Positions 27,624-37,491 of a DNA stretch of 64,000 bases are shown one piece after another. The notes beneath the pieces were generated by a model. The model was not told the DNA's origin and made no database searches. It saw only the letters and a list, made by a program, of their open reading frames with translations. Position numbers and translations under genes: made by a program. Position 1 is the first letter of the stretch, and every line of letters begins with the position of its first letter. The stretch is from an uncultured Christensenellaceae bacterium. Its GTDB lineage: Bacteria; Bacillota; Clostridia; Christensenellales; CAG-314. The stretch covers positions 1 to 64,000 of the forward strand of contig CAJUNH010000003.1 in NCBI GenBank assembly GCA_910587795.1, in the 5' to 3' direction.

Positions 27624-29003
27624 TTATTCCTCAAACGGTTTATAATACTTATCCAGCATTTCCTCGCTGATACGTTTTAACTCGCTGCGGGGAAGTATGC
27701 CCAACAACTGCCAACCTAAATTTAAAGTTTCCTCTATGGTACGGTTGGAGGTAAATCCTTGATTTATGTAGCGTCTTTCAAACTCTACGGCAAACTTAGC
27801 GTACAGTTTATCGATATCGCTCAATGCCGATTCGCCCAAAATTGCCGAAAGTTCCTTAGCCTCTTTACCTTGCGAATAAGCAGAAAACAGCTGGTTCATT
27901 GTGCTGGCGTGGTCTTCGCGGGTTTTGCCCTTGCCTATTCCCTTATCCTTTAAGCGGGATAAGCTCGGCAATACGTCGATGGGCGGATTGAAACCGCGTT
28001 TGTACAAATCGCGCGATAAAATAATCTGTCCCTCGGTGATATACCCTGTAAGGTCGGGGATAGGGTGCGTTTTGTCGTCCTCTGGCATTGTCAAAATAGG
28101 TATCTGCGTAATACTGCCTTTACTGCCCGCAATACGTCCTGCACGTTCGTAAATCTGAGCAAGGTCGGTATACATATACCCGGGATAGCCGCGACGCCCT
28201 GGAACTTCCTTACGTGCGGCTGACGTTTCGCGCAATGCCTCGGCATAGTTGGTAATATCCGTTAAGATAACCAAAACCTGCATACCCTTTTCAAACGCCA
28301 AATATTCCGCTGCGGTAAGCGCCATACGCGGAGTGGATATACGCTCGATTGCGGGGTCGTTAGCTAAGTTCATAAACATAACAGTACGCTCGATTGCGCC
28401 CGTTTTGTTAAAGTCTTTAATAAAAAAGTCCGCTTCCTCGTAGGTTATACCCATTGCGCCGAACACAACGGCAAATTTTTCGTCGTCGCCCAGTACCCTT
28501 GCCTGACGGGCAATCTGTGCCGCAAGCTGCGCGTGAGGCAGTCCGCTTGCGGAAAACACCGGCAGCTTTTGTCCGCGGACAAGCGTATTAAGTCCGTCTA
28601 TTGCGGATATTCCCGTTTGGATAAATTCGTTGGGGTAGTCGCGCGCATAAGGGTTGATAGGCTGTCCGTTTACATCCAAACGCATATCCGCAATAATGGG
28701 AGCACCGCCGTCTATGGGCTCGCCCATACCGTTAAATACGCGACCGAGCATATCCTCCGATACGCCCAATTCCAAACTTCTGCCCAAAAAGCAGGCTTTG
28801 GACGTGGATATCTTTAAACCCTGCGTGCCTTCAAACAGCTGCACCATGGCTTTGTCGCCGTTAACTTCCAACACCTTGCCTTTGCGGATTTCGCCGTTTT
28901 CCTGCTTGATTTCCACAAGTTCGTCGTAGCTTACGCCCTCTACATGATCCACCAGCATTAACGGTCCAACTACTTCGCGAATGGTTTTGTATTCCTTAAA
29001 CAT
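27624..29003 (-). CDS. ntpB: V-type ATP synthase subunit B
   Basis: Non-catalytic regulatory nucleotide-binding subunit of the V1 head. It aligns throughout with NtpB ([13 protein letters not shown] at the start, [16 protein letters not shown] in place of a P-loop, [12 protein letters not shown]). The absence of a Walker A lysine loop distinguishes it from subunit A. The gene overlaps the end of ntpA by 8 bases, which supports coupled translation and equal stoichiometry. The 459-residue length is typical. Confidence 0.97.
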   Translation of the reverse strand: MFKEYKTIREVVGPLMLVDHVEGVSYDELVEIKQENGEIRKGKVLEVNGDKAMVQLFEGTQGLKISTSKACFLGRSLELGVSEDMLGRVFNGMGEPIDGGAPIIADMRLDVNGQPINPYARDYPNEFIQTGISAIDGLNTLVRGQKLPVFSASGLPHAQLAAQIARQARVLGDDEKFAVVFGAMGITYEEADFFIKDFNKTGAIERTVMFMNLANDPAIERISTPRMALTAAEYLAFEKGMQVLVILTDITNYAEALRETSAARKEVPGRRGYPGYMYTDLAQIYERAGRIAGSKGSITQIPILTMPEDDKTHPIPDLTGYITEGQIILSRDLYKRGFNPPIDVLPSLSRLKDKGIGKGKTREDHASTMNQLFSAYSQGKEAKELSAILGESALSDIDKLYAKFAVEFERRYINQGFTSNRTIEETLNLGWQLLGILPRSELKRISEEMLDKYYKPFEE

Positions 29004-30753
29004 TGCCTTCTCCTCTGCTTATCAGCGAGTTAATTTCCTTTTTGATATTGCGTTCTATCTCGTCAAATCTGTCGATATGCGCTTCCTCTATATATTTACT
29101 GCGCCCGATTTGCTCGCGTACGGGCAAATTCAGCAAGTCGGCAAGTTCTACGCCCTGTTCCAGCGCGTCCAAAGCCGTATGGTAATAACCCAGTATCAAT
29201 TTCATCATCTTGTACTGTTTATCCAGCGACGTATAAGTATCAACTTCGTGGAAAGCGTTTTGGTGCAGGTAATCTTCGCGTATGGACTTTGCCGTTTCCA
29301 TCGTTAAACGGTCGCGCGCGCCCAAAGCGTCCATACCGACCAAACGAACTATTTCGTTAAGCTGACTTTCCTCCTGCAATACAAATCTAAGTTCCCCTTT
29401 AAGACTGTTAAAGTCCTCGGCAACGTTGTCTATATACCATGCTTCCAACTTATCGTCGTACAGCGAATAGCTTGTAAGCCAGTCTATCGCAGGGAAGTGA
29501 CGCTTATACGCCAACGACGCGGATAAGCCCCAGAATACTTTTACTATTCTAAGCGTTGCCTGCGATACCGGTTCGGACAAGTCGCCGCCCGGAGGAGAAA
29601 CCGCCCCTATTGCGGATATTGCACCCACTTTGCTTTGAGAACCTAATACGTTTACAATACCTGCGCGCTCGTAAAACTCCGCAAGACGGCTTGACAAATA
29701 CGCGGGATAGCCTTCTTCGCCCGGCATCTCCTCTAAGCGTCCGCTCATTTCGCGCAGTGCTTCCGCCCAACGTGACGTGCTGTCCGCCATTATTGCTACT
29801 GTGTAGCCCATATCGCGGAAGTACTCCGCAATGGTTATACCGGTATAAATACTCGCTTCGCGCGCGGCAACGGGCATATCGCTGGTGTTAGCTATAAGCA
29901 CAGTACGTTTCATAAGAGGTTCGCCCGTGCGCGGGTCGGTCAATTCGGGAAATTCGTGCAGAACGTCCGTCATTTCGTTGCCGCGTTCGCCGCAGCCTAT
30001 GTACACGATAATGTCTGCGTCCGCCCACTTTGCCAACTGGTGCTGAACAACCGTTTTACCGCTGCCGAACGGTCCGGGGACTGCCGCAACGCCGCCTTTT
30101 GCAATAGGAAACAACGTGTCTACCACGCGCTGTCCCGTTACCATGGGTAAATCGGGCGACAGTTTGTTTTTGTAGGGACGTCCGCGGCGTACGGGCCATT
30201 TTTGCAGCATTTGTACCGCACGTCCGGAAACGTTTGCAATATCGTCTACAATAGTATAGTCGCCCTCGGCGGCAATGCTTTTTACCGTACCTTCTACGCC
30301 GTACGGAACCATTATTTTATGCAGTACTACCGCCGTTTCCTGCACGGTACCCAACACGTCACCGGCAGTAACGCTGTCGCCCGCTTTTACAGCGGGCACA
30401 AAGTGCCACTTTTTAGAGTGGTCGAGAGAATCTACCTCGATACCGCGCCCTATACGGCTGCCCGAACGCTCCATAAGCAGTTTAAGAGGACGCTGAATAC
30501 CGTCGAAAATACTTTCTATAAGTCCAGGAGCAAGCTCTACGGACAAAGGCGAACCGGTGGATTTTACGTCGTCGCCGATTTTCAGTCCGCTTGTTTCCTC
30601 GTAAACCTGTATACTGGCGCGGTCGCCGCGCAACTCGATAACCTCGCCTATAAGCTTAGACGAAGAAACCTTAACGACGTCGTACATTTCGACGTCGGCT
30701 AAATTTTCCGCTACAATCAGCGGTCCGCTGACCTTTACAATTTTTCCGTTCAT
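28996..30753 (-). CDS. ntpA: V-type ATP synthase catalytic subunit A
   Basis: Catalytic ATP-hydrolysing/synthesising subunit of V1. The Walker A loop is GPFGSGKTV near residue 232, Walker B is in the segment around [17 protein letters not shown], and the extra non-homologous domain typical of subunit A is present between residues 110 and 200. The 585-residue length is normal. AGGAG lies upstream of the ATG. A gap of about 110 bases separates it from ntpG; it shows no hairpin and no gene. Confidence 0.97.
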   Translation of the reverse strand: MNGKIVKVSGPLIVAENLADVEMYDVVKVSSSKLIGEVIELRGDRASIQVYEETSGLKIGDDVKSTGSPLSVELAPGLIESIFDGIQRPLKLLMERSGSRIGRGIEVDSLDHSKKWHFVPAVKAGDSVTAGDVLGTVQETAVVLHKIMVPYGVEGTVKSIAAEGDYTIVDDIANVSGRAVQMLQKWPVRRGRPYKNKLSPDLPMVTGQRVVDTLFPIAKGGVAAVPGPFGSGKTVVQHQLAKWADADIIVYIGCGERGNEMTDVLHEFPELTDPRTGEPLMKRTVLIANTSDMPVAAREASIYTGITIAEYFRDMGYTVAIMADSTSRWAEALREMSGRLEEMPGEEGYPAYLSSRLAEFYERAGIVNVLGSQSKVGAISAIGAVSPPGGDLSEPVSQATLRIVKVFWGLSASLAYKRHFPAIDWLTSYSLYDDKLEAWYIDNVAEDFNSLKGELRFVLQEESQLNEIVRLVGMDALGARDRLTMETAKSIREDYLHQNAFHEVDTYTSLDKQYKMMKLILGYYHTALDALEQGVELADLLNLPVREQIGRSKYIEEAHIDRFDEIERNIKKEINSLISRGEGNV

Positions 30754-30862
30754 TACATTAACTCCTAATTAATGCGATTTTATTGATTAATATCTGCAAT
30801 GCGCATTTTTTACGCAAAACATATGCCTAAGTGTTACGGGTAAACAAAACTTACCTCACCGC

Positions 30863-31183
30863 TTACTTATTAAAAAGAATATCCACGCCTATTGCCTTTT
30901 CCACGTCGGCTTTAATACCCTGCATACCGAACCCGCTGCTATTTGCGCCGGTAGGAATAGGCACCACCGCGGGGAACGGTTTGAGTTTTGCTTTTGCCAA
31001 AGTATCGGGGATTTGTTCCGCCAAATTTTCCGCAATAAAAATCACGGCATAATCGCCCTGCGAAAGCTTTTTTATCAGCGGCTGCGCCTGCTCCGCCGTT
31101 GTAGCGTCAAAAACCTCCACGCCTACGGCTTTAAAAGCAAGTACGCTGTCCTTATCGCCTATAACTGCAATTTTGTTACGCAT
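30863..31183 (-). CDS. ntpG: V-type ATP synthase subunit F (NtpG)
   Basis: Small Rossmann-like subunit that caps the rotor shaft together with NtpD. The sequence of 106 residues starts RNKIAVIGDKDSVLAFKAVG, as in the family, and has the later FIAENLA and PFPAVVPIPTG. The start codon overlaps the ntpC stop (TAATG), so translation is coupled. In the operon order it takes the place of ntpG in Enterococcus hirae. Confidence 0.93.
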   Translation of the reverse strand: MRNKIAVIGDKDSVLAFKAVGVEVFDATTAEQAQPLIKKLSQGDYAVIFIAENLAEQIPDTLAKAKLKPFPAVVPIPTGANSSGFGMQGIKADVEKAIGVDILFNK

Positions 31184-32154
31184 TACTTTAAAATTTCCTT
31201 TATCTTATCTTTATCCAACCCCGCTTTTACGGCAACAAACAGCTGACGTACGCGGTCGATTTCGTTAACTTTATTAAAGAAGTACTCCAACACAGGTTGA
31301 ATTGTCATCAAATCGGCGTTATCGCGCAATATTCGATACGTGTGTTCCTTCTGCTCGCGCTCGGCAGAGGCAAGATTAGCATTATCCGCCTTGCATAGCG
31401 CGTAAAAACGCTTATATACGTAATCGAGATTATTAGCTTTAGTTTCGTCGTCAAACAAAGCAAGCAACGTTTCTTTGGATATACTTCCGCCGTCAATCAG
31501 CATTTTTTCGTAATCCGCTTTGTCCAGCCCCGCCTTATGCGCGCGGTATGCCGACATAAGATTGACGGTATCGGCTTGGTATATGAACATATCCTTGATA
31601 AAGCGGAAACGCATTTTGCATTTGTTTGCGTGCAGCAGCATATCGGCATACATCGCCTTGTCTAACGTAACGTCCACAATGCTGGGCGAACGGTTGCCGT
31701 CGGCGTATTCCGCGTCTATTTTGTCGCAGGCTTCCGCCATATTTTTTGATACTGCCGAATAATCGTCGTTTACAAACGCCGTTTGCATTGCTGCGGCCGG
31801 AACTGTTGCTTGGTTGTAACAGTAAGCAAGCCCGTCTATACGCATATACTTGCACTTCATAAGCACTTTTGCGTTTAAGTAATCGTACTTTGCCAAAAAG
31901 TAGCTTACCGCGTGACGGTTACCGCACAATTCCTTAAATACTTTTAACGCTTCGTCCAACTCTGCCACAAGCAATTGCTCGTAATCGTTGGGAACGGTCA
32001 GCGTAACGCCGTTTCCGTAGCCGTTTTCCGCAACTGCTTTTACAGCTTCCGCCAAAGTGTTGCTTTCGGCAATACGCGCAAATTTATCCGCCGTAAGCAG
32101 TCTTGTAGACATAACCGCAATACGTCCGTTAGCATATAATTGATCAACGCCCAT
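31183..32154 (-). CDS. ntpC: V-type ATP synthase subunit C
   Basis: Funnel-shaped socket connecting the rotor shaft to the membrane c ring. The 323-residue helical sequence matches V-ATPase subunit C/d (ANGRIAVMSTRLL near the N-terminus, YFLAKYDYLNAKVLMK in the middle). The ATG at 32154 was chosen because GGAGA precedes it and it follows the ntpE stop by one base; the frame extends nine residues further upstream without a better start. Confidence 0.92.
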   Translation of the reverse strand: MGVDQLYANGRIAVMSTRLLTADKFARIAESNTLAEAVKAVAENGYGNGVTLTVPNDYEQLLVAELDEALKVFKELCGNRHAVSYFLAKYDYLNAKVLMKCKYMRIDGLAYCYNQATVPAAAMQTAFVNDDYSAVSKNMAEACDKIDAEYADGNRSPSIVDVTLDKAMYADMLLHANKCKMRFRFIKDMFIYQADTVNLMSAYRAHKAGLDKADYEKMLIDGGSISKETLLALFDDETKANNLDYVYKRFYALCKADNANLASAEREQKEHTYRILRDNADLMTIQPVLEYFFNKVNEIDRVRQLFVAVKAGLDKDKIKEILK

Positions 32155-32155
32155 A

Positions 32156-32728
32156 TCAGTCTCCAAACAACGCCTTTGCAACTTGCGCCTCGGTCTTTTC
32201 GCGAAGATAGTTTACAATTCGGCAAAGGGTAAGATCCTTTTCGTAACCTTTTCCTTCCAAAACCACGCCGCCCTGACCGCTGTGACAGCTTTTGGCAAGC
32301 GTAAGTTTTTTGCCGACCTGATCCAAAGTTTTTTGCGTTATTACGTCCTTATCCGCCTTGGAAACATATACGGTTTCCCCTTCTTCGGCGTATTGTTTTA
32401 AAAGCTTTACTACAAACGCCTGCTTACCGTCAGCGGACATACCTGCAAGCTTGCTTGAAGCTTTGGCGTAGCAATCGGCAATAAGCTTTTGCTTGGACGA
32501 CAAGCGGTACTTACGCGCGTCCAATTCCGCCGTTGCAATACGGTTGCGGATGCGCTCTTCCGTTATTATCTCCACACGCTTGCTTAAAGCCTGCTTGTCC
32601 GCCTGTACGGCGTTATCCGCATCTTGTTTAAGCTTTGCCGCCGTTTCGTTTGCGGAAGCAATAATTTTAGCGCACTTTTCGTCTGCGTCGGCTAAAATTT
32701 TGTTGATAATGTTTTCTTTACCGTTCAT
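32156..32728 (-). CDS. ntpE: V-type ATP synthase subunit E
   Basis: Peripheral stalk subunit. The 190-residue protein has a long N-terminal helix rich in Ala, Lys and Glu, suited to the EG coiled-coil stalk, and a globular C-terminal domain with GGVVLEGKGYEKDLTL. GAGGTTAC precedes the ATG. It lies between ntpK and ntpC with short spacers, as expected. Confidence 0.9.
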   Translation of the reverse strand: MNGKENIINKILADADEKCAKIIASANETAAKLKQDADNAVQADKQALSKRVEIITEERIRNRIATAELDARKYRLSSKQKLIADCYAKASSKLAGMSADGKQAFVVKLLKQYAEEGETVYVSKADKDVITQKTLDQVGKKLTLAKSCHSGQGGVVLEGKGYEKDLTLCRIVNYLREKTEAQVAKALFGD

Positions 32729-32742
32729 GGTAACCTCAAATT

Positions 32743-33312
32743 TTACAATCCCAAAACACCGGCCACAGCGGGAACAACGGGGTTAACCGTAATGCTGGGT
32801 ATACCGGATACGGGGAAATGGTTAAACAAAATAATGGATACTACCAGTCCCAACAAAGCATAGAACTCGATCATTGCAGGGAACAGGAAAGCTTTGGAAG
32901 TTTCGCTGTTTTTACCTACCGCGATAATCGTAGCGGCAGACGCCTTACCTTGCAAATAAGCGGATACTGCACCGCCTATCATCATAGGAAGACACGCCAT
33001 AAATACATTCCAGCCCTGCGCCATTATCTGCGCTGACAAAACGGGGTCGCTTGCAGCAGCCGTAATACCCGCCGCCTGCAAATTAGCAACAGTAGGCAAA
33101 GCGCTTGCGCCGATAAACGCGATAGCAAATCCGTACAAACCTTGCGTTGCGGGCAATAATGTAAGAATAATAACCTTACCGAACTTTTTGGGATCTTCCG
33201 CCAAAACTCCCGCCGAAGCGCTGGCCGTAGCTCTAAGACCCAAACCGGAGCCCACGCCGCACAAAAGCGCCGTCAAAGCCAAACCGATAATACCTAACGT
33301 TAAACCTGTCAT
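32743..33312 (-). CDS. ntpK: V-type ATP synthase proteolipid subunit K, Na+ type
   Basis: Membrane rotor (c-ring) subunit with four transmembrane helices, a duplicated hairpin as in NtpK. The sodium-site residues known from Enterococcus hirae are recognisable: the T-Q pair in LLPATQGLYGF, a Gln in LQGKAS and the essential Glu in FPAMIEFYALLG. Only the second hairpin has the acidic residue. Coupling to Na+ rather than H+ is therefore predicted. GGAGGAAAC precedes the start. Confidence 0.93.
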   Translation of the reverse strand: MTGLTLGIIGLALTALLCGVGSGLGLRATASASAGVLAEDPKKFGKVIILTLLPATQGLYGFAIAFIGASALPTVANLQAAGITAAASDPVLSAQIMAQGWNVFMACLPMMIGGAVSAYLQGKASAATIIAVGKNSETSKAFLFPAMIEFYALLGLVVSIILFNHFPVSGIPSITVNPVVPAVAGVLGL

Positions 33313-33353
33313 TTTTTGTTTCCTCCAAATTTATTGAATAATTATTTGTTTTT

Positions 33354-35378
33354 TTAGTTATTTTTCAAAGACTGTCCGTCTTTAACTAACGTATATTTCG
33401 TGCCGCTGCCGAACGGCGTAAACAATGCGCCTTCGCCCTCGTAAAACTTACCGAAAAACTCCACATATTGTAATCTGCCGTTATGTATGTAGACGCTCAG
33501 CACGCCCATTGCAAGGTTAAACACGTGCGCAACTATTAATACGATAACCGCAAACACGTATCCTAATCCGCCGCCGTTCATTACCATTGATGCAATGTCG
33601 TTGATAACGCTGCCCACAAGCGCAGAACTTAACATCAAGCCGAACACGCGAATATAGCTCATAATATCGCTAAAATAGTTGATTATACCGTATACGCTGC
33701 CGAAACTGCTTTTAACTTTTCCCAAAATACCCTTCGAATCCAGTCCGGCGCATATTACGCCTACTGCAAGCGAAGCCAAACACACGTACAACGCAGCCTG
33801 ACCGACAACGTCGGGCAGACGCAGATTAGCCCAAGGGTCGTAAGCAGCCATATCCATTGCCATATTAAATATTGCAAAAATCAAACTCACAAAAGTGATA
33901 ATCCACGGAAAATCCGTCAGCCAAGCGGAAAGATAACGCTTGTGTTTGATTTTTACCGCCATTCTGCAGCCTATGCCCGCGCAGATATGCACTATGCCCA
34001 GCATTAAGCTAAGTATCATCATAACCATCGGGTATGCGTCGGGAGCGGGTATAATGCCGTTATACACGGGATAACAGAATATACTGCCGAACAGCGCGCC
34101 CACGACTATTGCGGACAGTCCGCACATACCGAACAACTGCAGCATGGTTTTTATGCCCGTCTGCTGTTTTATAACAAACGTAGCCGCAATACCCGCAATA
34201 AGCAACAGCAGTCCGTAACCTATATCCGCCACCATAAAGCCGAATATTATAAAGTAAAATACCGACATTACGGGGTTAGGGTCCACCTCGTGATACGCGG
34301 GCGGCGAATACATATTGGTTATGCTTTCAAACGGCTTTACAATTTTACTGCTTTTTACAAGGGTAGGAGCAAACTCTCCTTCGCCTATATCAAAGCAGGA
34401 CAAAACGTAATTTGCAGTAACTACGTCCAAAGCGTTTACAACTTTGCTTTCCGCCTCCGCGGGATAATACGCTTCCATCACAAAAGTTAAGTCGGTGTTG
34501 GTCAAATCGCCCTCGGCAGACAGTTTTGCGTCGCACAATCCTAAATAGTCCACGTACACTTTCCAGTCCGCAGTTGCCGCAGCATAGCCTACGACGCTTT
34601 TAATCAATTCCTCGTTTTTCTTCTGTAAGCCGTCAAGTCTGCGCCTAGCGTCCTCTATACGTACGCGGGGCAGTACGTCGCAGGTTACGCCGCACTTAAC
34701 CAGCCCATACACGGCTGCCTGTTCAAAAAAGTCTGTTTCCGTGCGGTGAGCTACAACTGCAAGCAAAGCCGTATCGTCCGCAACGTCCAATACTTCCAAA
34801 TTTACAAGTTCGTAATTACCTGCAAAAGTTTTAAGCTTGTCCAGTTGAGCGGCGTTGACTTGCATTAACTGAACCGTCGCATTATCGGTATTGCAATACC
34901 AACTTGTAGGGTGAGCAAGATTCGCTATCAGTTTTAAACGGTCAAGCTCGGCGTTGTACACCGTAATTTGCGCGTTGTTTTGATTTATTTGTTCGCGCAA
35001 GTCCGCCAAACTTTGCAGCTGTTCCTCTATGGTATTTACGTTTTTGTCAAAGTTAATGAAATAATCGAAATCAACTTCCGCAAGCGGACGCGCCATACTG
35101 CCATTTGGAAGTTTTACCTCCTCTACGTCCTTATTATGCTTGTAAAGTTGGTTGTAACCCGTTACCGCTTCGGCAACGTAATTCAAGCTTTCTTCAACAC
35201 GGTTAATCTTGTCGGCGTAAGCTTCGCGTGCGGAAAGAACGTCAACGCGGGTACACGCTTCGACGTCAGCGCTGCGTTTAAGCTCTACCGAACGGGTTTT
35301 GGCTAACGCGTTAAATATTTTTTCCTTGTCCGCCCTCATGGCAAGCAAGGTCAGTCTTTTCATAGTTACAATTCCCAT
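33354..35378 (-). CDS. ntpI: V-type ATP synthase subunit I (a-type stator)
   Basis: Large stator subunit that forms the ion half-channels beside the c ring. The N-terminal 340 residues form the soluble collar with coiled coils; the C-terminal half has about seven transmembrane helices, including FMVADIGYGLLLL and SDIMSYIRVFGLMLSSALVG with the essential arginine in YIRVFG. The 674-residue length is normal. Its ATG overlaps the stop of the upstream small subunit (TGATG). Confidence 0.95.
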   Translation of the reverse strand: MGIVTMKRLTLLAMRADKEKIFNALAKTRSVELKRSADVEACTRVDVLSAREAYADKINRVEESLNYVAEAVTGYNQLYKHNKDVEEVKLPNGSMARPLAEVDFDYFINFDKNVNTIEEQLQSLADLREQINQNNAQITVYNAELDRLKLIANLAHPTSWYCNTDNATVQLMQVNAAQLDKLKTFAGNYELVNLEVLDVADDTALLAVVAHRTETDFFEQAAVYGLVKCGVTCDVLPRVRIEDARRRLDGLQKKNEELIKSVVGYAAATADWKVYVDYLGLCDAKLSAEGDLTNTDLTFVMEAYYPAEAESKVVNALDVVTANYVLSCFDIGEGEFAPTLVKSSKIVKPFESITNMYSPPAYHEVDPNPVMSVFYFIIFGFMVADIGYGLLLLIAGIAATFVIKQQTGIKTMLQLFGMCGLSAIVVGALFGSIFCYPVYNGIIPAPDAYPMVMMILSLMLGIVHICAGIGCRMAVKIKHKRYLSAWLTDFPWIITFVSLIFAIFNMAMDMAAYDPWANLRLPDVVGQAALYVCLASLAVGVICAGLDSKGILGKVKSSFGSVYGIINYFSDIMSYIRVFGLMLSSALVGSVINDIASMVMNGGGLGYVFAVIVLIVAHVFNLAMGVLSVYIHNGRLQYVEFFGKFYEGEGALFTPFGSGTKYTLVKDGQSLKNN

Positions 35379-35683
35379 CAGTTAGCCTCGATGATGATTT
35401 TTACAGCTTTGTCTATATTTTTGGCATAATCGGCAGTCTGCCTGTCCGCTTCGCCGTTAAGCTCGGCAAGACGCTTTGCAGCCTTATCGTCCGCAAGCTC
35501 TTCCGCCTTTTTTATCTGCTCGGCAAAGTCGCGCTTGGCAAACGCCGCCTGCTGTTTTTTCAGCGCGGAAACTTCCGCTTCCGCCTCCGCGACTATTTCC
35601 GCCGCCTTGGCTTCCGCCTCCGCTATGCGGCGTTTTGCAACGTCCTCCGCTTCCAAAATGGAATTTACAACTTCTTCTATCAC
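35378..35683 (-). CDS. ntpF: V-type ATP synthase subunit G/H, stalk coiled coil
   Basis: Short peripheral-stalk partner of subunit E, almost entirely a single alanine- and glutamate-rich coiled coil with about 101 residues. The start is assigned to the GTG at 35683 because GGGAGGTG lies just upstream; the longer frame starting at 35698 would place the Shine-Dalgarno inside the gene. First gene of the V-ATPase operon. It is 72 bases from the end of rpiB, without an evident terminator. Confidence 0.88.
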   Translation of the reverse strand: MIEEVVNSILEAEDVAKRRIAEAEAKAAEIVAEAEAEVSALKKQQAAFAKRDFAEQIKKAEELADDKAAKRLAELNGEADRQTADYAKNIDKAVKIIIEAN

Positions 35684-35770
35684 CAGGACACCTCCCACTG
35701 CTTAAAACGTTTTGGAGCCATGCACTGACTTTTTACATATGCTCCGTCTAAAAAATCTTGTTATCAAAAT

Positions 35771-36199
35771 TTATTTTTCTATCTTACCTACGCGGATTGC
35801 GTGCCGTCCGCCTTCAAACTCCGTAGCCAAAAACGCATCAACTATAAGTTTTGCAAGCTTATCCGTTACGTATTTTTGCCCCAAAGCAAGCACGTTTGCA
35901 TCGTTATGTTTGCGTGTCATAACCGCCATATCCACGCTTGTGCACAACGCACAGCGCACGCCTTTAATTTTGTTGGCAACAATAGACATACCTATACCGG
36001 TTGTGCATACCACTATGCCGCTTTCGCATTTGCCGTCGGCAACCGCTTGCGCGGCAAGCTTACCGAAATCGGGATAATCACAGCTGTCGCCGTTATCGGT
36101 GCCGAAGTCGTAGACTGTATGACCCAAATTTGTCAAGTACGTTTTGATTGCGTTTTTAAGCTGTAAACCGCCGTGATCGCTAGCCATTGCAATTTTCAT
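35771..36199 (-). CDS. rpiB: Ribose 5-phosphate isomerase B
   Basis: Interconverts ribose 5-phosphate and ribulose 5-phosphate in the pentose phosphate pathway. The 142-residue sequence starts KIAMASDHGGLQLK and contains the catalytic-cysteine segment GIVVCTTGIGMSI and HNDANVLALG. GAGAGGT precedes the ATG. It lies 16 bases downstream of the threonylcarbamoyl-AMP synthase gene, a frequent pair in Firmicutes. The related LacA/LacB isomerases are less likely in this context. Confidence 0.94.
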   Translation of the reverse strand: MKIAMASDHGGLQLKNAIKTYLTNLGHTVYDFGTDNGDSCDYPDFGKLAAQAVADGKCESGIVVCTTGIGMSIVANKIKGVRCALCTSVDMAVMTRKHNDANVLALGQKYVTDKLAKLIVDAFLATEFEGGRHAIRVGKIEK

Positions 36200-36214
36200 T
36201 GAAAGACCTCTCTG

Positions 36215-37207
36215 TTATATAATATTATTAGCCGCCGAACGGATTAATCGGTTGAGTATACTTTGAGCGTATGCGGTAGTTGAGGAAAAACTGGCGACGA
36301 TATAATCGTACCGACTTTCCAAAACGCGCAAATTTTCAAACAAGCGCTGCGCCACTTCATAATCGTTACCGCCTATGCACACGGCGTTACGGCTGCCGAA
36401 TTTTTCCGGACGTTCCACAAGCAAAACGGGATTGTACCCTTGTTTTACAAGTCCGTCGTAATATGCGGTAAGCTTTTGCGTATCGCCCGACAAATCCAAC
36501 GCCATAGGCACCTTGGGCGCATAATGCTTGTAGCGTACTCCCGGAGAATTGACCTTTGACTTAGGGTCGGTTACAACCGTAACGGGCATACCTAAAATTT
36601 CTTCTATTTGATTTGGAGTAACAACCCCCGGCCGCAAAACAAGCGGAGTGCCGCCGCTTAAATCCAACACTGTGGATTCGATACCTACCTTGCACGCGTC
36701 GCCGCACAAAATTGCGGAAATTCTGCCGTCCAAATCCTCTTTTACGCGCCGCCACGTCGTAGGACTTGGACGTCCGCTTATGTTGGCGCTGGGCGCGGTA
36801 ACGGGCACGTTGCACGCAGACAGAAATTCTCTTGCCTGGGCGGACGACGGCATACGTATCGCCACAGTATCGAGCCCCGCCGTTATACAGCCGTCTACGA
36901 TATTCCGTTTAGGCAGCACTACCGTTATGCTTGCGGGCATAAGGTTATCTATTATTTTTTCCGCCGCCATACTAACCTCTGCGGCAATATCGTATATCTG
37001 CTGCTTGCAGTATACGTGCACTATCAAAGGGTTATCTCCGGGACGCCCTTTTGCGGCGTACGTACTTTTAACCGCCGCAACGTCCAGTGCGTTTGCGCCT
37101 AGTCCGTATACCGTTTCGGTAGGAAAAGCCACTAACTTACCGTTGCGGATAAGCTCTCCCGACAAAGCAAGGTCAGTATCGTTAAATTGCAATAATTGTG
37201 TTTTCAT
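36215..37207 (-). CDS. ywlC: L-threonylcarbamoyladenylate synthase, Sua5 type
   Basis: Makes threonylcarbamoyl-AMP from threonine, bicarbonate and ATP for the t6A37 modification of ANN-reading tRNAs. The N-terminal YrdC domain has FPTETVYGLGANA, KGRPGDNPLIVHV and TAPSANISGRPSPT; the C-terminal Sua5 domain follows after SPGVRYKHYAP. The two-domain length (330 residues) identifies the Sua5 type. The ATG at 37207 is chosen over a TTG 18 bases upstream; neither has a clear Shine-Dalgarno. A promoter is at 37263-37291. Confidence 0.93.
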   Translation of the reverse strand: MKTQLLQFNDTDLALSGELIRNGKLVAFPTETVYGLGANALDVAAVKSTYAAKGRPGDNPLIVHVYCKQQIYDIAAEVSMAAEKIIDNLMPASITVVLPKRNIVDGCITAGLDTVAIRMPSSAQAREFLSACNVPVTAPSANISGRPSPTTWRRVKEDLDGRISAILCGDACKVGIESTVLDLSGGTPLVLRPGVVTPNQIEEILGMPVTVVTDPKSKVNSPGVRYKHYAPKVPMALDLSGDTQKLTAYYDGLVKQGYNPVLLVERPEKFGSRNAVCIGGNDYEVAQRLFENLRVLESRYDYIVASFSSTTAYAQSILNRLIRSAANNII

Positions 37208-37262
37208 CGGTTTGTTAACGTGCAATCAAGTAACGGATTACGTCTAAATTACACCGTTAATT

Positions 37263-37291
37263 ATTATAACACAAAAGTACAGATTTGTAAA
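37263..37291 (-). promoter_or_regulatory. Promoter of the ywlC-rpiB pair
   Basis: On the minus strand TTTACA (37286-37291), 17 bases and a consensus TATAAT (37263-37268). It gives a leader of about 50 bases. Confidence 0.7.
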
Positions 37292-37491
37292 TGCTACAAA
37301 CTGCATTTTTAACGGACTTTTTACTGTATTGATATTTTGATGAGGGGTAGAAATGATTTAATAATTGCGGAGAATAAATATGAACACGAAAAGAAGTCAA
37401 TAATAAAATGCAGTTTGTAACATACAAACCGCATTATAAATGCTATCGCTTAAATTAAACTTGTTTTTACGCCTTAATATTACTTTTTTAT

